Assembly: GCA_009746045.1 (NCBI GenBank)
Contig: RPFO01000648.1
Span: 1,527,920 to 1,589,919 of the forward strand
From: Mesostigma viride
Lineage: Eukaryota > Streptophyta > Mesostigmatophyceae > Mesostigmatales > Mesostigmataceae
Length of the DNA stretch: 62,000 nt
Direction of reading: 5' to 3'
The position numbers and the translations under genes are program-made. Within the stretch, counting starts at the first letter, position 1. Every line of letters starts with the position of its first letter. Positions 13,601 to 28,600 of this stretch are shown here, piece after piece. The notes beneath the pieces were generated by a model that saw nothing but the letters and a program-made list of their open reading frames with translations, ran no database searches and was not told the DNA's origin.

Positions 13601-16600
13601 GGAATATGGGGGCGCGTCCATCATGGAATATGGGGGCGCGTCCATCATGGAATATGGGGGCGCGTCCATCGTGGAATATGGGGGCGCGTCCATCATGGAA
13701 TATGGGGGCGCGTCCATCATGGAATATGGGGGCGCGTCCATCATGGAATATGGGGGCGCGTCCATCATGGAATATGGGGGCGCGTCCATCATGGAATATG
13801 GGGGCGCGTCCATCATGGAATATGGGGGCGCGTCCATCATGGAATATGGGGGCGCGTCCATCATGGAATATGGGGGCGCGTCCATCATGGAATATGGGGG
13901 CGCGTCCATCATGGAATATGGGGGCGCGTCCATCATGGAATATGGGGGCGCGTCCATCATGGAACATGGGGGCGCGTCCATCATGGAATATGGGGGCGCG
14001 TCCATCATGGAATATGGGGGCGCGTCCATCATGGAACATGGGGGCGCGTCCATCATGGAATATGGGGGCGCGTCCATCATGGAACATGGGGGCGCGTCCA
14101 TCATGGAATATGGGGGCGCGTCCATCATGGAATATGGGGGCGCGTCCATCATGGAATATGGGGGCGCGTCCATCATGGAATATGGGGGCGCGTCCATCAT
14201 GGAATATGGGGGCGCGTCCATCATGGAATATGGGGGCGCGTCCATCATGGAATATGGGGGCGCGTCCATCATGGAATATGGGGGCGCGTCCATCATGGAA
14301 TATGGGGGCGCGTCCATCATGGAATATGGGGGCGCGTCCATCATGGAATATGGGGGCGCGTCCATCATGGAATATGGGGGCGCGTCCATCATGGAATATG
14401 GGGGCGCGTCCATCATGGAATATGGGGGCGCGTCCATCATGGAATATGGGGGCGCGTCCATCATGGAATATGGGGGCGCGTCCATCATGGAATATGGGGG
14501 CGCGTCCATCATGGAACATGGGGGCGCGTCCATCATGGAATATGGGGGCGCGTCCATCATGGAACATGGGGGCGCGTCCATCATGGAATATGGGGGCGCG
14601 TCCATCATGGAATATGGGGGCGCGTCCATCATGGAATATGGGGGCGCGTCCATCATGGAATATGGGGGCGCGTCCATCATGGAATATGGGGGCGCGTCCA
14701 TCATGGAATATGGGGGCGCGTCCATCATGGAATATGGGGGCGCGTCCATCATGGAATATGGGGGCGCGTCCATCATGGAATATGGGGGCGCGTCCATCAT
14801 GGAATATGGGGGCGCGTCCATCATGGAACATGGGGGCGCGTCCATCATGGAATATGGGGGCGCGTCCATCATGGAATATGGGGGCGCGTCCATCATGGAA
14901 TATGGGGGCGCGTCCATCATGGAATATGGGGGCGCGTCCATCATGGAACATGGGGGCGCGTCCATCATGGAATATGGGGGCGCGTCCATCATGGAATATG
15001 GGGGCGCGTCCATCATGGAATATGGGGGCGCGTCCATCATGGAATATGGGGGCGCGTCCATCATGGAATATGGGGGCGCGTCCATCATGGAATATGGGGG
15101 CGCGTCCATCATGGAACATGGGGGCGCGTCCATCATGGAACATGGGGGCGCGTCCATCATGGAATATGGGGGCGCGTCCATCATGGAATATGGGGGCGCG
15201 TCCATCATGGAATATGGGGGCGCGTCCATCATGGAATATGGGGGCGCGTCCATCATGGAATATGGGGGCGCGTCCATCATGGAATATGGGGGCGCGTCCA
15301 TCATGGAATATGGGGGCGCGTCCATCATGGAATATGGGGGCGCGTCCATCATGGAATATGGGGGCGCGTCCATCATGGAATATGGGGGCGCGTCCATCAT
15401 GGAATATGGGGGCGCGTCCATCATGGAATATGGGGGCGCGTCCATCATGGAATATGGGGGCGCGTCCATCATGGAATATGGGGGCGCGTCCATCATGGAA
15501 TATGGGGGCGCGTCCATCATGGAATATGGGGGCGCGTCCATCATGGAATATGGGGGCGCGTCCATCATGGAATATGGGGGCGCGTCCATCATGGAATATG
15601 GGGGCGCGTCCATCATGGAATATGGGGGCGCGTCCATCATGGAATATGGGGGCGCGTCCATCATGGAATATGGGGGCGCGTCCATCATGGAATATGGGGG
15701 CGCGTCCATCATGGAATATGGGGGCGCGTCCATCATGGAATATGGGGGCGCGTCCATCATGGAACATGGGGGCGCGTCCATCATGGAATATGGGGGCGCG
15801 TCCATCATGGAATATGGGGGCGCGTCCATCATGGAATATGGGGGCGCGTCCATCATGGAATATGGGGGCGCGTCCATCATGGAATATGGGGGCGCGTCCA
15901 TCATGGAATATGGGGGCGCGTCCATCATGGAATATGGGGGCGCGTCCATCATGGAATATGGGGGCGCGTCCATCATGGAATATGGGGGCGCGTCCATCAT
16001 GGAATATGGGGGCGCGTCCATCATGGAATATGGGGGCGCGTCCATCATGGAATATGGGGGCGCGTCCATCATGGAATATGGGGGCGCGTCCATCATGGAA
16101 TATGGGGGCGCGTCCATCATGGAATATGGGGGCGCGTCCATCATGGAATATGGGGGCGCGTCCATCATGGAATATGGGGGCGCGTCCATCATGGAATATG
16201 GGGGCGCGTCCATCATGGAATATGGGGGCGCGTCCATCATGGAATATGGGGGCGCGTCCATCATGGAATATGGGGGCGCGTCCATCATGGAATATGGGGG
16301 CGCGTCCATCATGGAATATGGGGGCGCGTCCATCATGGAATATGGGGGCGCGTCCATCATGGAATATGGGGGCGCGTCCATCATGGAATATGGGGGCGCG
16401 TCCATCATGGAATATGGGGGCGCGTCCATCATGGAATATGGGGGCGCGTCCATCATGGAATATGGGGGCGCGTCCATCATGGAATATGGGGGCGCGTCCA
16501 TCATGGAATATGGGGGCGCGTCCATCATGGAATATGGGGGCGCGTCCATCATGGAATATGGGGGCGCGTCCATCATGGAATATGGGGGCGCGTCCATCAT

Positions 16601-19600
16601 GGAATATGGGGGCGCGTCCATCATGGAATATGGGGGCGCGTCCATCATGGAATATGGGGGCGCGTCCATCATGGAATATGGGGGCGCGTCCATCATGGAA
16701 TATGGGGGCGCGTCCATCATGGAATATGGGGGCGCGTCCATCATGGAATATGGGGGCGCGTCCATCATGGAATATGGGGGCGCGTCCATCATGGAATATG
16801 GGGGCGCGTCCATCATGGAATATGGGGGCGCGTCCATCATGGAATATGGGGGCGCGTCCATCATGGAATATGGGGGCGCGTCCATCATGGAATATGGGGG
16901 CGCGTCCATCATGGAATATGGGGGCGCGTCCATCATGGAATATGGGGGCGCGTCCATCATGGAATATGGGGGCGCGTCCATCATGGAATATGGGGGCGCG
17001 TCCATCATGGAATATGGGGGCGCGTCCATCATGGAATATGGGGGCGCGTCCATCATGGAATATGGGGGCGCGTCCATCATGGAATATGGGGGCGCGTCCA
17101 TCATGGAATATGGGGGCGCGTCCATCATGGAATATGGGGGCGCGTCCATCATGGAATATGGGGGCGCGTCCATCATGGAATATGGGGGCGCGTCCATCAT
17201 GGAATATGGGGGCGCGTCCATCATGGAATATGGGGGCGCGTCCATCATGGAATATGGGGGCGCGTCCATCATGGAATATGGGGGCGCGTCCATCATGGAA
17301 TATGGGGGCGCGTCCATCATGGAATATGGGGGCGCGTCCATCATGGAATATGGGGGCGCGTCCATCATGGAATATGGGGGCGCGTCCATCATGGAATATG
17401 GGGGCGCGTCCATCATGGAATATGGGGGCGCGTCCATCATGGAATATGGGGGCGCGTCCATCATGGAATATGGGGGCGCGTCCATCATGGAATATGGGGG
17501 CGCGTCCATCATGGAATATGGGGGCGCGTCCATCATGGAATATGGGGGCGCGTCCATCATGGAATATGGGGGCGCGTCCATCATGGAATATGGGGGCGCG
17601 TCCATCATGGAATATGGGGGCGCGTCCATCATGGAATATGGGGGCGCGTCCATCATGGAATATGGGGGCGCGTCCATCATGGAATATGGGGGCGCGTCCA
17701 TCATGGAATATGGGGGCGCGTCCATCATGGAATATGGGGGCGCGTCCATCATGGAATATGGGGGCGCGTCCATCATGGAATATGGGGGCGCGTCCATCAT
17801 GGAATATGGGGGCGCGTCCATCATGGAATATGGGGGCGCGTCCATCATGGAATATGGGGGCGCGTCCATCATGGAATATGGGGGCGCGTCCATCATGGAA
17901 TATGGGGGCGCGTCCATCATGGAATATGGGGGCGCGTCCATCATGGAATATGGGGGCGCGTCCATCATGGAATATGGGGGCGCGTCCATCATGGAATATG
18001 GGGGCGCGTCCATCATGGAATATGGGGGCGCGTCCATCATGGAATATGGGGGCGCGTCCATCATGGAATATGGGGGCGCGTCCATCATGGAATATGGGGG
18101 CGCGTCCATCATGGAATATGGGGGCGCGTCCATCATGGAATATGGGGGCGCGTCCATCATGGAATATGGGGGCGCGTCCATCATGGAATATGGGGGCGCG
18201 TCCATCATGGAATATGGGGGCGCGTCCATCATGGAATATGGGGGCGCGTCCATCATGGAATATGGGGGCGCGTCCATCATGGAATATGGGGGCGCGTCCA
18301 TCATGGAATATGGGGGCGCGTCCATCATGGAATATGGGGGCGCGTCCATCATGGAATATGGGGGCGCGTCCATCATGGAATATGGGGGCGCGTCCATCAT
18401 GGAATATGGGGGCGCGTCCATCATGGAATATGGGGGCGCGTCCATCATGGAATATGGGGGCGCGTCCATCATGGAATATGGGGGCGCGTCCATCATGGAA
18501 TATGGGGGCGCGTCCATCATGGAATATGGGGGCGCGTCCATCATGGAATATGGGGGCGCGTCCATCATGGAATATGGGGGCGCGTCCATCATGGAATATG
18601 GGGGCGCGTCCATCATGGAATATGGGGGCGCGTCCATCATGGAATATGGGGGCGCGTCCATCATGGAATATGGGGGCGCGTCCATCATGGAATATGGGGG
18701 CGCGTCCATCATGGAATATGGGGGCGCGTCCATCATGGAATATGGGGGCGCGTCCATCATGGAATATGGGGGCGCGTCCATCATGGAATATGGGGGCGCG
18801 TCCATCATGGAATATGGGGGCGCGTCCATCATGGAATATGGGGGCGCGTCCATCATGGAATATGGGGGCGCGTCCATCATGGAATATGGGGGCGCGTCCA
18901 TCATGGAATATGGGGGCGCGTCCATCATGGAATATGGGGGCGCGTCCATCATGGAATATGGGGGCGCGTCCATCATGGAATATGGGGGCGCGTCCATCAT
19001 GGAATATGGGGGCGCGTCCATCATGGAATATGGGGGCGCGTCCATCATGGAATATGGGGGCGCGTCCATCATGGAATATGGGGGCGCGTCCATCATGGAA
19101 TATGGGGGCGCGTCCATCATGGAATATGGGGGCGCGTCCATCATGGAATATGGGGGCGCGTCCATCATGGAATATGGGGGCGCGTCCATCATGGAATATG
19201 GGGGCGCGTCCATCATGGAATATGGGGGCGCGTCCATCATGGAATATGGGGGCGCGTCCATCATGGAATATGGGGGCGCGTCCATCATGGAATATGGGGG
19301 CGCGTCCATCATGGAATATGGGGGCGCGTCCATCATGGAATATGGGGGCGCGTCCATCATGGAATATGGGGGCGCGTCCATCATGGAATATGGGGGCGCG
19401 TCCATCATGGAATATGGGGGCGCGTCCATCATGGAATATGGGGGCGCGTCCATCATGGAATATGGGGGCGCGTCCATCATGGAATATGGGGGCGCGTCCA
19501 TCATGGAATATGGGGGCGCGTCCATCATGGAATATGGGGGCGCGTCCATCATGGAATATGGGGGCGCGTCCATCATGGAATATGGGGGCGCGTCCATCAT

Positions 19601-22600
19601 GGAATATGGGGGCGCGTCCATCATGGAATATGGGGGCGCGTCCATCATGGAATATGGGGGCGCGTCCATCATGGAATATGGGGGCGCGTCCATCATGGAA
19701 TATGGGGGCGCGTCCATCATGGAATATGGGGGCGCGTCCATCATGGAATATGGGGGCGCGTCCATCATGGAATATGGGGGCGCGTCCATCATGGAATATG
19801 GGGGCGCGTCCATCATGGAATATGGGGGCGCGTCCATCATGGAATATGGGGGCGCGTCCATCATGGAATATGGGGGCGCGTCCATCATGGAATATGGGGG
19901 CGCGTCCATCATGGAATATGGGGGCGCGTCCATCATGGAATATGGGGGCGCGTCCATCATGGAATATGGGGGCGCGTCCATCATGGAATATGGGGGCGCG
20001 TCCATCATGGAATATGGGGGCGCGTCCATCATGGAATATGGGGGCGCGTCCATCATGGAATATGGGGGCGCGTCCATCATGGAATATGGGGGCGCGTCCA
20101 TCATGGAATATGGGGGCGCGTCCATCATGGAATATGGGGGCGCGTCCATCATGGAATATGGGGGCGCGTCCATCATGGAATATGGGGGCGCGTCCATCAT
20201 GGAATATGGGGGCGCGTCCATCATGGAATATGGGGGCGCGTCCATCATGGAATATGGGGGCGCGTCCATCATGGAATATGGGGGCGCGTCCATCATGGAA
20301 TATGGGGGCGCGTCCATCATGGAATATGGGGGCGCGTCCATCATGGAATATGGGGGCGCGTCCATCATGGAATATGGGGGCGCGTCCATCATGGAATATG
20401 GGGGCGCGTCCATCATGGAATATGGGGGCGCGTCCATCATGGAATATGGGGGCGCGTCCATCATGGAATATGGGGGCGCGTCCATCATGGAATATGGGGG
20501 CGCGTCCATCATGGAATATGGGGGCGCGTCCATCATGGAATATGGGGGCGCGTCCATCATGGAATATGGGGGCGCGTCCATCATGGAATATGGGGGCGCG
20601 TCCATCATGGAATATGGGGGCGCGTCCATCATGGAATATGGGGGCGCGTCCATCATGGAATATGGGGGCGCGTCCATCATGGAATATGGGGGCGCGTCCA
20701 TCATGGAATATGGGGGCGCGTCCATCATGGAATATGGGGGCGCGTCCATCATGGAATATGGGGGCGCGTCCATCATGGAATATGGGGGCGCGTCCATCAT
20801 GGAATATGGGGGCGCGTCCATCATGGAATATGGGGGCGCGTCCATCATGGAATATGGGGGCGCGTCCATCATGGAATATGGGGGCGCGTCCATCATGGAA
20901 TATGGGGGCGCGTCCATCATGGAATATGGGGGCGCGTCCATCATGGAATATGGGGGCGCGTCCATCATGGAATATGGGGGCGCGTCCATCATGGAATATG
21001 GGGGCGCGTCCATCATGGAATATGGGGGCGCGTCCATCATGGAATATGGGGGCGCGTCCATCATGGAATATGGGGGCGCGTCCATCATGGAATATGGGGG
21101 CGCGTCCATCATGGAATATGGGGGCGCGTCCATCATGGAATATGGGGGCGCGTCCATCATGGAATATGGGGGCGCGTCCATCATGGAATATGGGGGCGCG
21201 TCCATCATGGAATATGGGGGCGCGTCCATCATGGAATATGGGGGCGCGTCCATCATGGAATATGGGGGCGCGTCCATCATGGAATATGGGGGCGCGTCCA
21301 TCATGGAATATGGGGGCGCGTCCATCATGGAATATGGGGGCGCGTCCATCATGGAATATGGGGGCGCGTCCATCATGGAATATGGGGGCGCGTCCATCAT
21401 GGAATATGGGGGCGCGTCCATCATGGAATATGGGGGCGCGTCCATCATGGAATATGGGGGCGCGTCCATCATGGAATATGGGGGCGCGTCCATCATGGAA
21501 TATGGGGGCGCGTCCATCATGGAATATGGGGGCGCGTCCATCATGGAATATGGGGGCGCGTCCATCATGGAATATGGGGGCGCGTCCATCATGGAATATG
21601 GGGGCGCGTCCATCATGGAATATGGGGGCGCGTCCATCATGGAATATGGGGGCGCGTCCATCATGGAATATGGGGGCGCGTCCATCATGGAATATGGGGG
21701 CGCGTCCATCATGGAATATGGGGGCGCGTCCATCATGGAATATGGGGGCGCGTCCATCATGGAATATGGGGGCGCGTCCATCATGGAATATGGGGGCGCG
21801 TCCATCATGGAATATGGGGGCGCGTCCATCATGGAATATGGGGGCGTCCATCATGGAATATGGGGGCGCGTCCATCATGGAATATGGGGGCGCGTCCATC
21901 ATGGAATATGGGGGCGCGTCCATCATGGAATATGGGGGCGTCCATCATGGAATATGGGGGCGCGTCCATCATGGAATATGGGGGCGCGTCCATCATGGAA
22001 TATGGGGGCGCGTCCATCATGGAATATGGGGGCGCGTCCATCATGGAATATGGGGGCGCGTCCATCATGGAATATGGGGGCGCGTCCATCATGGAATATG
22101 GGGGCGCGTCCATCATGGAATATGGGGGCGCGTCCATCATGGAATATGGGGGCGCGTCCATCATGGAATATGGGGGCGCGTCCATCATGGAATATGGGGG
22201 CGCGTCCATCATGGAATATGGGGGCGCGTCCATCATGGAATATGGGGGCGCGTCCATCATGGAATATGGGGGCGCGTCCATCATGGAATATGGGGGCGCG
22301 TCCATCATGGAATATGGGGGCGCGTCCATCATGGAATATGGGGGCGCGTCCATCATGGAATATGGGGGCGCGTCCATCATGGAATATGGGGGCGCGTCCA
22401 TCATGGAATATGGGGGCGCGTCCATCATGGAATATGGGGGCGCGTCCATCATGGAATATGGGGGCGCGTCCATCATGGAATATGGGGGCGCGTCCATCAT
22501 GGAATATGGGGGCGCGTCCATCATGGAATATGGGGGCGCGTCCATCATGGAATATGGGGGCGCGTCCATCATGGAATATGGGGGCGCGTCCATCATGGAA

Positions 22601-25600
22601 TATGGGGGCGCGTCCATCATGGAATATGGGGGCGCGTCCATCATGGAATATGGGGGCGCGTCCATCATGGAATATGGGGGCGCGTCCATCATGGAATATG
22701 GGGGCGCGTCCATCATGGAATATGGGGGCGCGTCCATCATGGAATATGGGGGCGCGTCCATCATGGAATATGGGGGCGCGTCCATCATGGAATATGGGGG
22801 CGCGTCCATCATGGAATATGGGGGCGCGTCCATCATGGAATATGGGGGCGCGTCCATCATGGAATATGGGGGCGCGTCCATCATGGAATATGGGGGCGCG
22901 TCCATCATGGAATATGGGGGCGCGTCCATCATGGAATATGGGGGCGCGTCCATCATGGAATATGGGGGCGCGTCCATCATGGAATATGGGGGCGCGTCCA
23001 TCATGGAATATGGGGGCGCGTCCATCATGGAATATGGGGGCGCGTCCATCATGGAATATGGGGGCGCGTCCATCATGGAATATGGGGGCGCGTCCATCAT
23101 GGAATATGGGGGCGCGTCCATCATGGAATATGGGGGCGCGTCCATCATGGAATATGGGGGCGCGTCCATCATGGAATATGGGGGCGCGTCCATCATGGAA
23201 TATGGGGGCGCGTCCATCATGGAATATGGGGGCGCGTCCATCATGGAATATGGGGGCGCGTCCATCATGGAATATGGGGGCGCGTCCATCATGGAATATG
23301 GGGGCGCGTCCATCATGGAATATGGGGGCGCGTCCATCATGGAATATGGGGGCGCGTCCATCATGGAATATGGGGGCGCGTCCATCATGGAATATGGGGG
23401 CGCGTCCATCATGGAATATGGGGGCGCGTCCATCATGGAATATGGGGGCGCGTCCATCATGGAATATGGGGGCGCGTCCATCATGGAATATGGGGGCGCG
23501 TCCATCATGGAATATGGGGGCGCGTCCATCATGGAATATGGGGGCGCGTCCATCATGGAATATGGGGGCGCGTCCATCATGGAATATGGGGGCGCGTCCA
23601 TCATGGAATATGGGGGCGCGTCCATCATGGAATATGGGGGCGCGTCCATCATGGAATATGGGGGCGCGTCCATCATGGAATATGGGGGCGCGTCCATCAT
23701 GGAATATGGGGGCGCGTCCATCATGGAATATGGGGGCGCGTCCATCATGGAATATGGGGGCGCGTCCATCATGGAATATGGGGGCGCGTCCATCATGGAA
23801 TATGGGGGCGCGTCCATCATGGAATATGGGGGCGCGTCCATCATGGAATATGGGGGCGCGTCCATCATGGAATATGGGGGCGCGTCCATCATGGAATATG
23901 GGGGCGCGTCCATCATGGAATATGGGGGCGCGTCCATCATGGAATATGGGGGCGCGTCCATCATGGAATATGGGGGCGCGTCCATCATGGAATATGGGGG
24001 CGCGTCCATCATGGAATATGGGGGCGCGTCCATCATGGAATATGGGGGCGCGTCCATCATGGAATATGGGGGCGCGTCCATCATGGAATATGGGGGCGCG
24101 TCCATCATGGAATATGGGGGCGCGTCCATCATGGAATATGGGGGCGCGTCCATCATGGAATATGGGGGCGCGTCCATCATGGAATATGGGGGCGCGTCCA
24201 TCATGGAATATGGGGGCGCGTCCATCATGGAATATGGGGGCGCGTCCATCATGGAATATGGGGGCGCGTCCATCATGGAATATGGGGGCGCGTCCATCAT
24301 GGAATATGGGGGCGCGTCCATCATGGAATATGGGGGCGCGTCCATCATGGAATATGGGGGCGCGTCCATCATGGAATATGGGGGCGCGTCCATCATGGAA
24401 TATGGGGGCGCGTCCATCATGGAATATGGGGGCGCGTCCATCATGGAATATGGGGGCGCGTCCATCATGGAATATGGGGGCGCGTCCATCATGGAATATG
24501 GGGGCGCGTCCATCATGGAATATGGGGGCGCGTCCATCATGGAATATGGGGGCGCGTCCATCATGGAATATGGGGGCGCGTCCATCATGGAATATGGGGG
24601 CGCGTCCATCATGGAATATGGGGGCGCGTCCATCATGGAATATGGGGGCGTCCATCATGGAATATGGGGGCGCGTCCATCATGGAATATGGGGGCGCGTC
24701 CATCATGGAATATGGGGGCGCGTCCATCATGGAATATGGGGGCGCGTCCATCATGGAATATGGGGGCGCGTCCATCATGGAATATGGGGGCGCGTCCATC
24801 ATGGAATATGGGGGCGCGTCCATCATGGAATATGGGGGCGCGTCCATCATGGAATATGGGGGCGCGTCCATCATGGAATATGGGGGCGCGTCCATCATGG
24901 AATATGGGGGCGCGTCCATCATGGAATATGGGGGCGCGTCCATCATGGAATATGGGGGCGCGTCCATCATGGAATATGGGGGCGCGTCCATCATGGAATA
25001 TGGGGGCGCGTCCATCATGGAATATGGGGGCGCGTCCATCATGGAATATGGGGGCGCGTCCATCATGGAATATGGGGGCGTCCATCATGGAATATGGGGG
25101 CGCGTCCATCATGGAATATGGGGGCGCGTCCATCATGGAATATGGGGGCGCGTCCATCATGGAATATGGGGGCGCGTCCATCATGGAATATGGGGGCGCG
25201 TCCATCATGGAATATGGGGGCGCGTCCATCATGGAATATGGGGGCGCGTCCATCATGGAATATGGGGGCGCGTCCATCATGGAATATGGGGGCGCGTCCA
25301 TCATGGAATATGGGGGCGCGTCCATCATGGAACATGGGGGCGCGTCCATCATGGAATATGGGGGCGCGTCCATCATGGAATATGGGGGCGCGTCCATCAT
25401 GGAATATGGGGGCGCGTCCATCATGGAATATGGGGGCGCGTCCATCATGGAATATGGGGGCGCGTCCATCATGGAATATGGGGGCGCGTCCATCATGGAA
25501 TATGGGGGCGCGTCCATCATGGAACATGGGGGCGCGTCCATCATGGAATATGGGGGCGCGTCCATCATGGAATATGGGGGCGCGTCCATCATGGAATATG

Positions 25601-28600
25601 GGGGCGCGTCCATCATGGAATATGGGGGCGCGTCCATCATGGAATATGGGGGCGCGTCCATCATGGAATATGGGGGCGCGTCCATCATGGAATATGGGGG
25701 CGCGTCCATCATGGAATATGGGGGCGCGTCCATCATGGAATATGGGGGCGCGTCCATCATGGAATATGGGGGCGCGTCCATCATGGAACATGGGGGCGCG
25801 TCCATCATGGAATATGGGGGCGCGTCCATCATGGAATATGGGGGCGCGTCCATCATGGAATATGGGGGCGCGTCCATCATGGAATATGGGGGCGCGTCCA
25901 TCATGGAATATGGGGGCGCGTCCATCATGGAATATGGGGGCGCGTCCATCATGGAATATGGGGGCGCGTCCATCATGGAATATGGGGGCGCGTCCATCAT
26001 GGAATATGGGGGCGCGTCCATCATGGAATATGGGGGCGCGTCCATCATGGAATATGGGGGCGCGTCCATCATGGAATATGGGGGCGCGTCCATCATGGAA
26101 TATGGGGGCGCGTCCATCATGGAATATGGGGGCGCGTCCATCATGGAATATGGGGGCGCGTCCATCATGGAATATGGGGGCGCGTCCATCATGGAATATG
26201 GGGGCGCGTCCATCATGGAATATGGGGGCGCGTCCATCATGGAATATGGGGGCGCGTCCATCATGGAATATGGGGGCGCGTCCATCATGGAATATGGGGG
26301 CGCGTCCATCATGGAATATGGGGGCGCGTCCATCATGGAATATGGGGGCGCGTCCATCATGGAATATGGGGGCGCGTCCATCATGGAATATGGGGGCGCG
26401 TCCATCATGGAACATGGGGGCGCGTCCATCATGGAATATGGGGGCGCGTCCATCATGGAATATGGGGGCGCGTCCATCATGGAATATGGGGGCGCGTCCA
26501 TCATGGAATATGGGGGCGCGTCCATCATGGAATATGGGGGCGCGTCCATCATGGAATATGGGGGCGCGTCCATCATGGAATATGGGGGCGCGTCCATCAT
26601 GGAATATGGGGGCGCGTCCATCATGGAATATGGGGGCGCGTCCATCATGGAATATGGGGGCGCGTCCATCATGGAATATGGGGGCGCGTCCATCATGGAA
26701 TATGGGGGCGCGTCCATCATGGAATATGGGGGCGCGTCCATCATGGAATATGGGGGCGCGTCCATCATGGAATATGGGGGCGCGTCCATCATGGAATATG
26801 GGGGCGCGTCCATCATGGAATATGGGGGCGCGTCCATCATGGAACATGGGGGCGCGTCCATCATGGAATATGGGGGCGCGTCCATCATGGAATATGGGGG
26901 CGCGTCCATCATGGAATATGGGGGCGCGTCCATCATGGAACATGGGGGCGCGTCCATCATGGAATATGGGGGCGCGTCCATCATGGAATATGGGGGCGCG
27001 TCCATCATGGAATATGGGGGCGCGTCCATCATGGAATATGGGGGCGCGTCCATCATGGAATATGGGGGCGCGTCCATCATGGAATATGGGGGCGCGTCCA
27101 TCATGGAATATGGGGGCGCGTCCATCATGGAATATGGGGGCGCGTCCATCATGGAATATGGGGGCGCGTCCATCATGGAATATGGGGGCGCGTCCATCAT
27201 GGAACATGGGGGCGCGTCCATCATGGAATATGGGGGCGCGTCCATCATGGAATATGGGGGCGCGTCCATCATGGAATATGGGGGCGCGTCCATCATGGAA
27301 TATGGGGGCGCGTCCATCATGGAATATGGGGGCGCGTCCGTCATGGAATATGGGGGCGCGTCCATCATGGAACATGGGGGCGCGTCCATCATGGAATATG
27401 GGGGCGCGTCCATCATGGAATATGGGGGCGCGTCCATCATGGAATATGGGGGCGCGTCCATCATGGAATATGGGGGCGCGTCCATCATGGAACATGGGGG
27501 CGCGTCCATCATGGAATATGGGGGCGCGTCCATCACGGAATATGGGGGCGCGTCCATCATGGAATATGGGGGCGCGTCCATCATGGAATATGGGGGCGCG
27601 TGCCCACACGTAACCAGTTGCAGAGAACACCTGTGAAAGAGTACCCGCCGAGTCTCGCCTAGCATCCATGGGAAAAGCTCCCTTTGACTCACCTGCCCCC
27701 TTTGGCCCAGGGGTGTTCGTGCGTTTTTGAACGCGGCTGCGCTAAGTATCGCTGGCCGCTGGACGGGTGGTGTGTCGCATAGAAGGACGAGAAGCACATC
27801 GCTGGCCGCTCGACTGTCTAGTGCGACTGGCCGGCCCCGTTGTCTTTGTCTGGGTCAGGCTTGCTGGAGGAGCCGAGGCGGGCAGAGCCCAGGCGAAGGC
27901 TCCAGGTGTGCCAACGGTGCAGCCGTTCGTCCTAATGGCTGCTTTCCAAGAGCAGATTGTCCGAGTGCTTGGGATAAGTTATCTCCGCGCCCGCTGTGCT
28001 TTGCTTTAAGCCAACCCTGGATGCGCTGACAGCTCTAACGTTTGTCTGGTCACGCCATGCTTGCCTTGCCTCGCTCTCTGGCCGTGTGCCCCTGCTCTGG
28101 CCACGCTCCACCGCGCTGCTCTGGCCACGCGCCTACATGCTGCTCTGGCCACGCTCCTTCATGCTGCTCTGGCCACACTCCTACGTGCTGCCCTGGCCAC
28201 GCTCCCGCGTGCTGCTCTGGCCACGCTCCTACGTGCTGCCCTGGCCACGCTCCCGCGTGCTGCTCTGGCCACGTGCCACCTACTATGGGCGTCTGCTTTG
28301 CGAACACCTAATGTGGCCGCGTCCACCTGCTTTCTGTGCCTGCTTCGTGTGCCCCGCATGGCCAGGCGGCTGGAGGTGGAGTCTGAGGACATTGTTGCTG
28401 CGGCCGTCACCGCGCTGAAAGAGACAGGCTTCATCAACTACTACGGCCTGCAGGTGGGTGTTCATCTAGTACAGCCTGCTGGTTGGTGCACGGCACATAC
28501 ATGTTCTGAGCGGGCTTTTTTACTGGCCTCGCGGCACATACATATTGCCTCGGCCACGCGGATGCCTTGCCACTCTTAGCCAGATGCTGGTGCCCCCTGC

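Noticed and set aside
13287-27602. CRISPR array
   Set aside because: Units abut directly with no unique spacers, and the context is eukaryotic and intronic.
13080-27797. Open frames of 868 to 4840 codons across the 24-bp array on both strands (peptides such as RVHHGIWG, MMDAPPYS, FHDGRAPI repeats)
   Set aside because: A 24-bp period equals eight codons, and the unit lacks stops in most frames, so frames stay open on both strands. The array lies inside an intron between two in-phase conserved exons. No non-repeat domain is attached.
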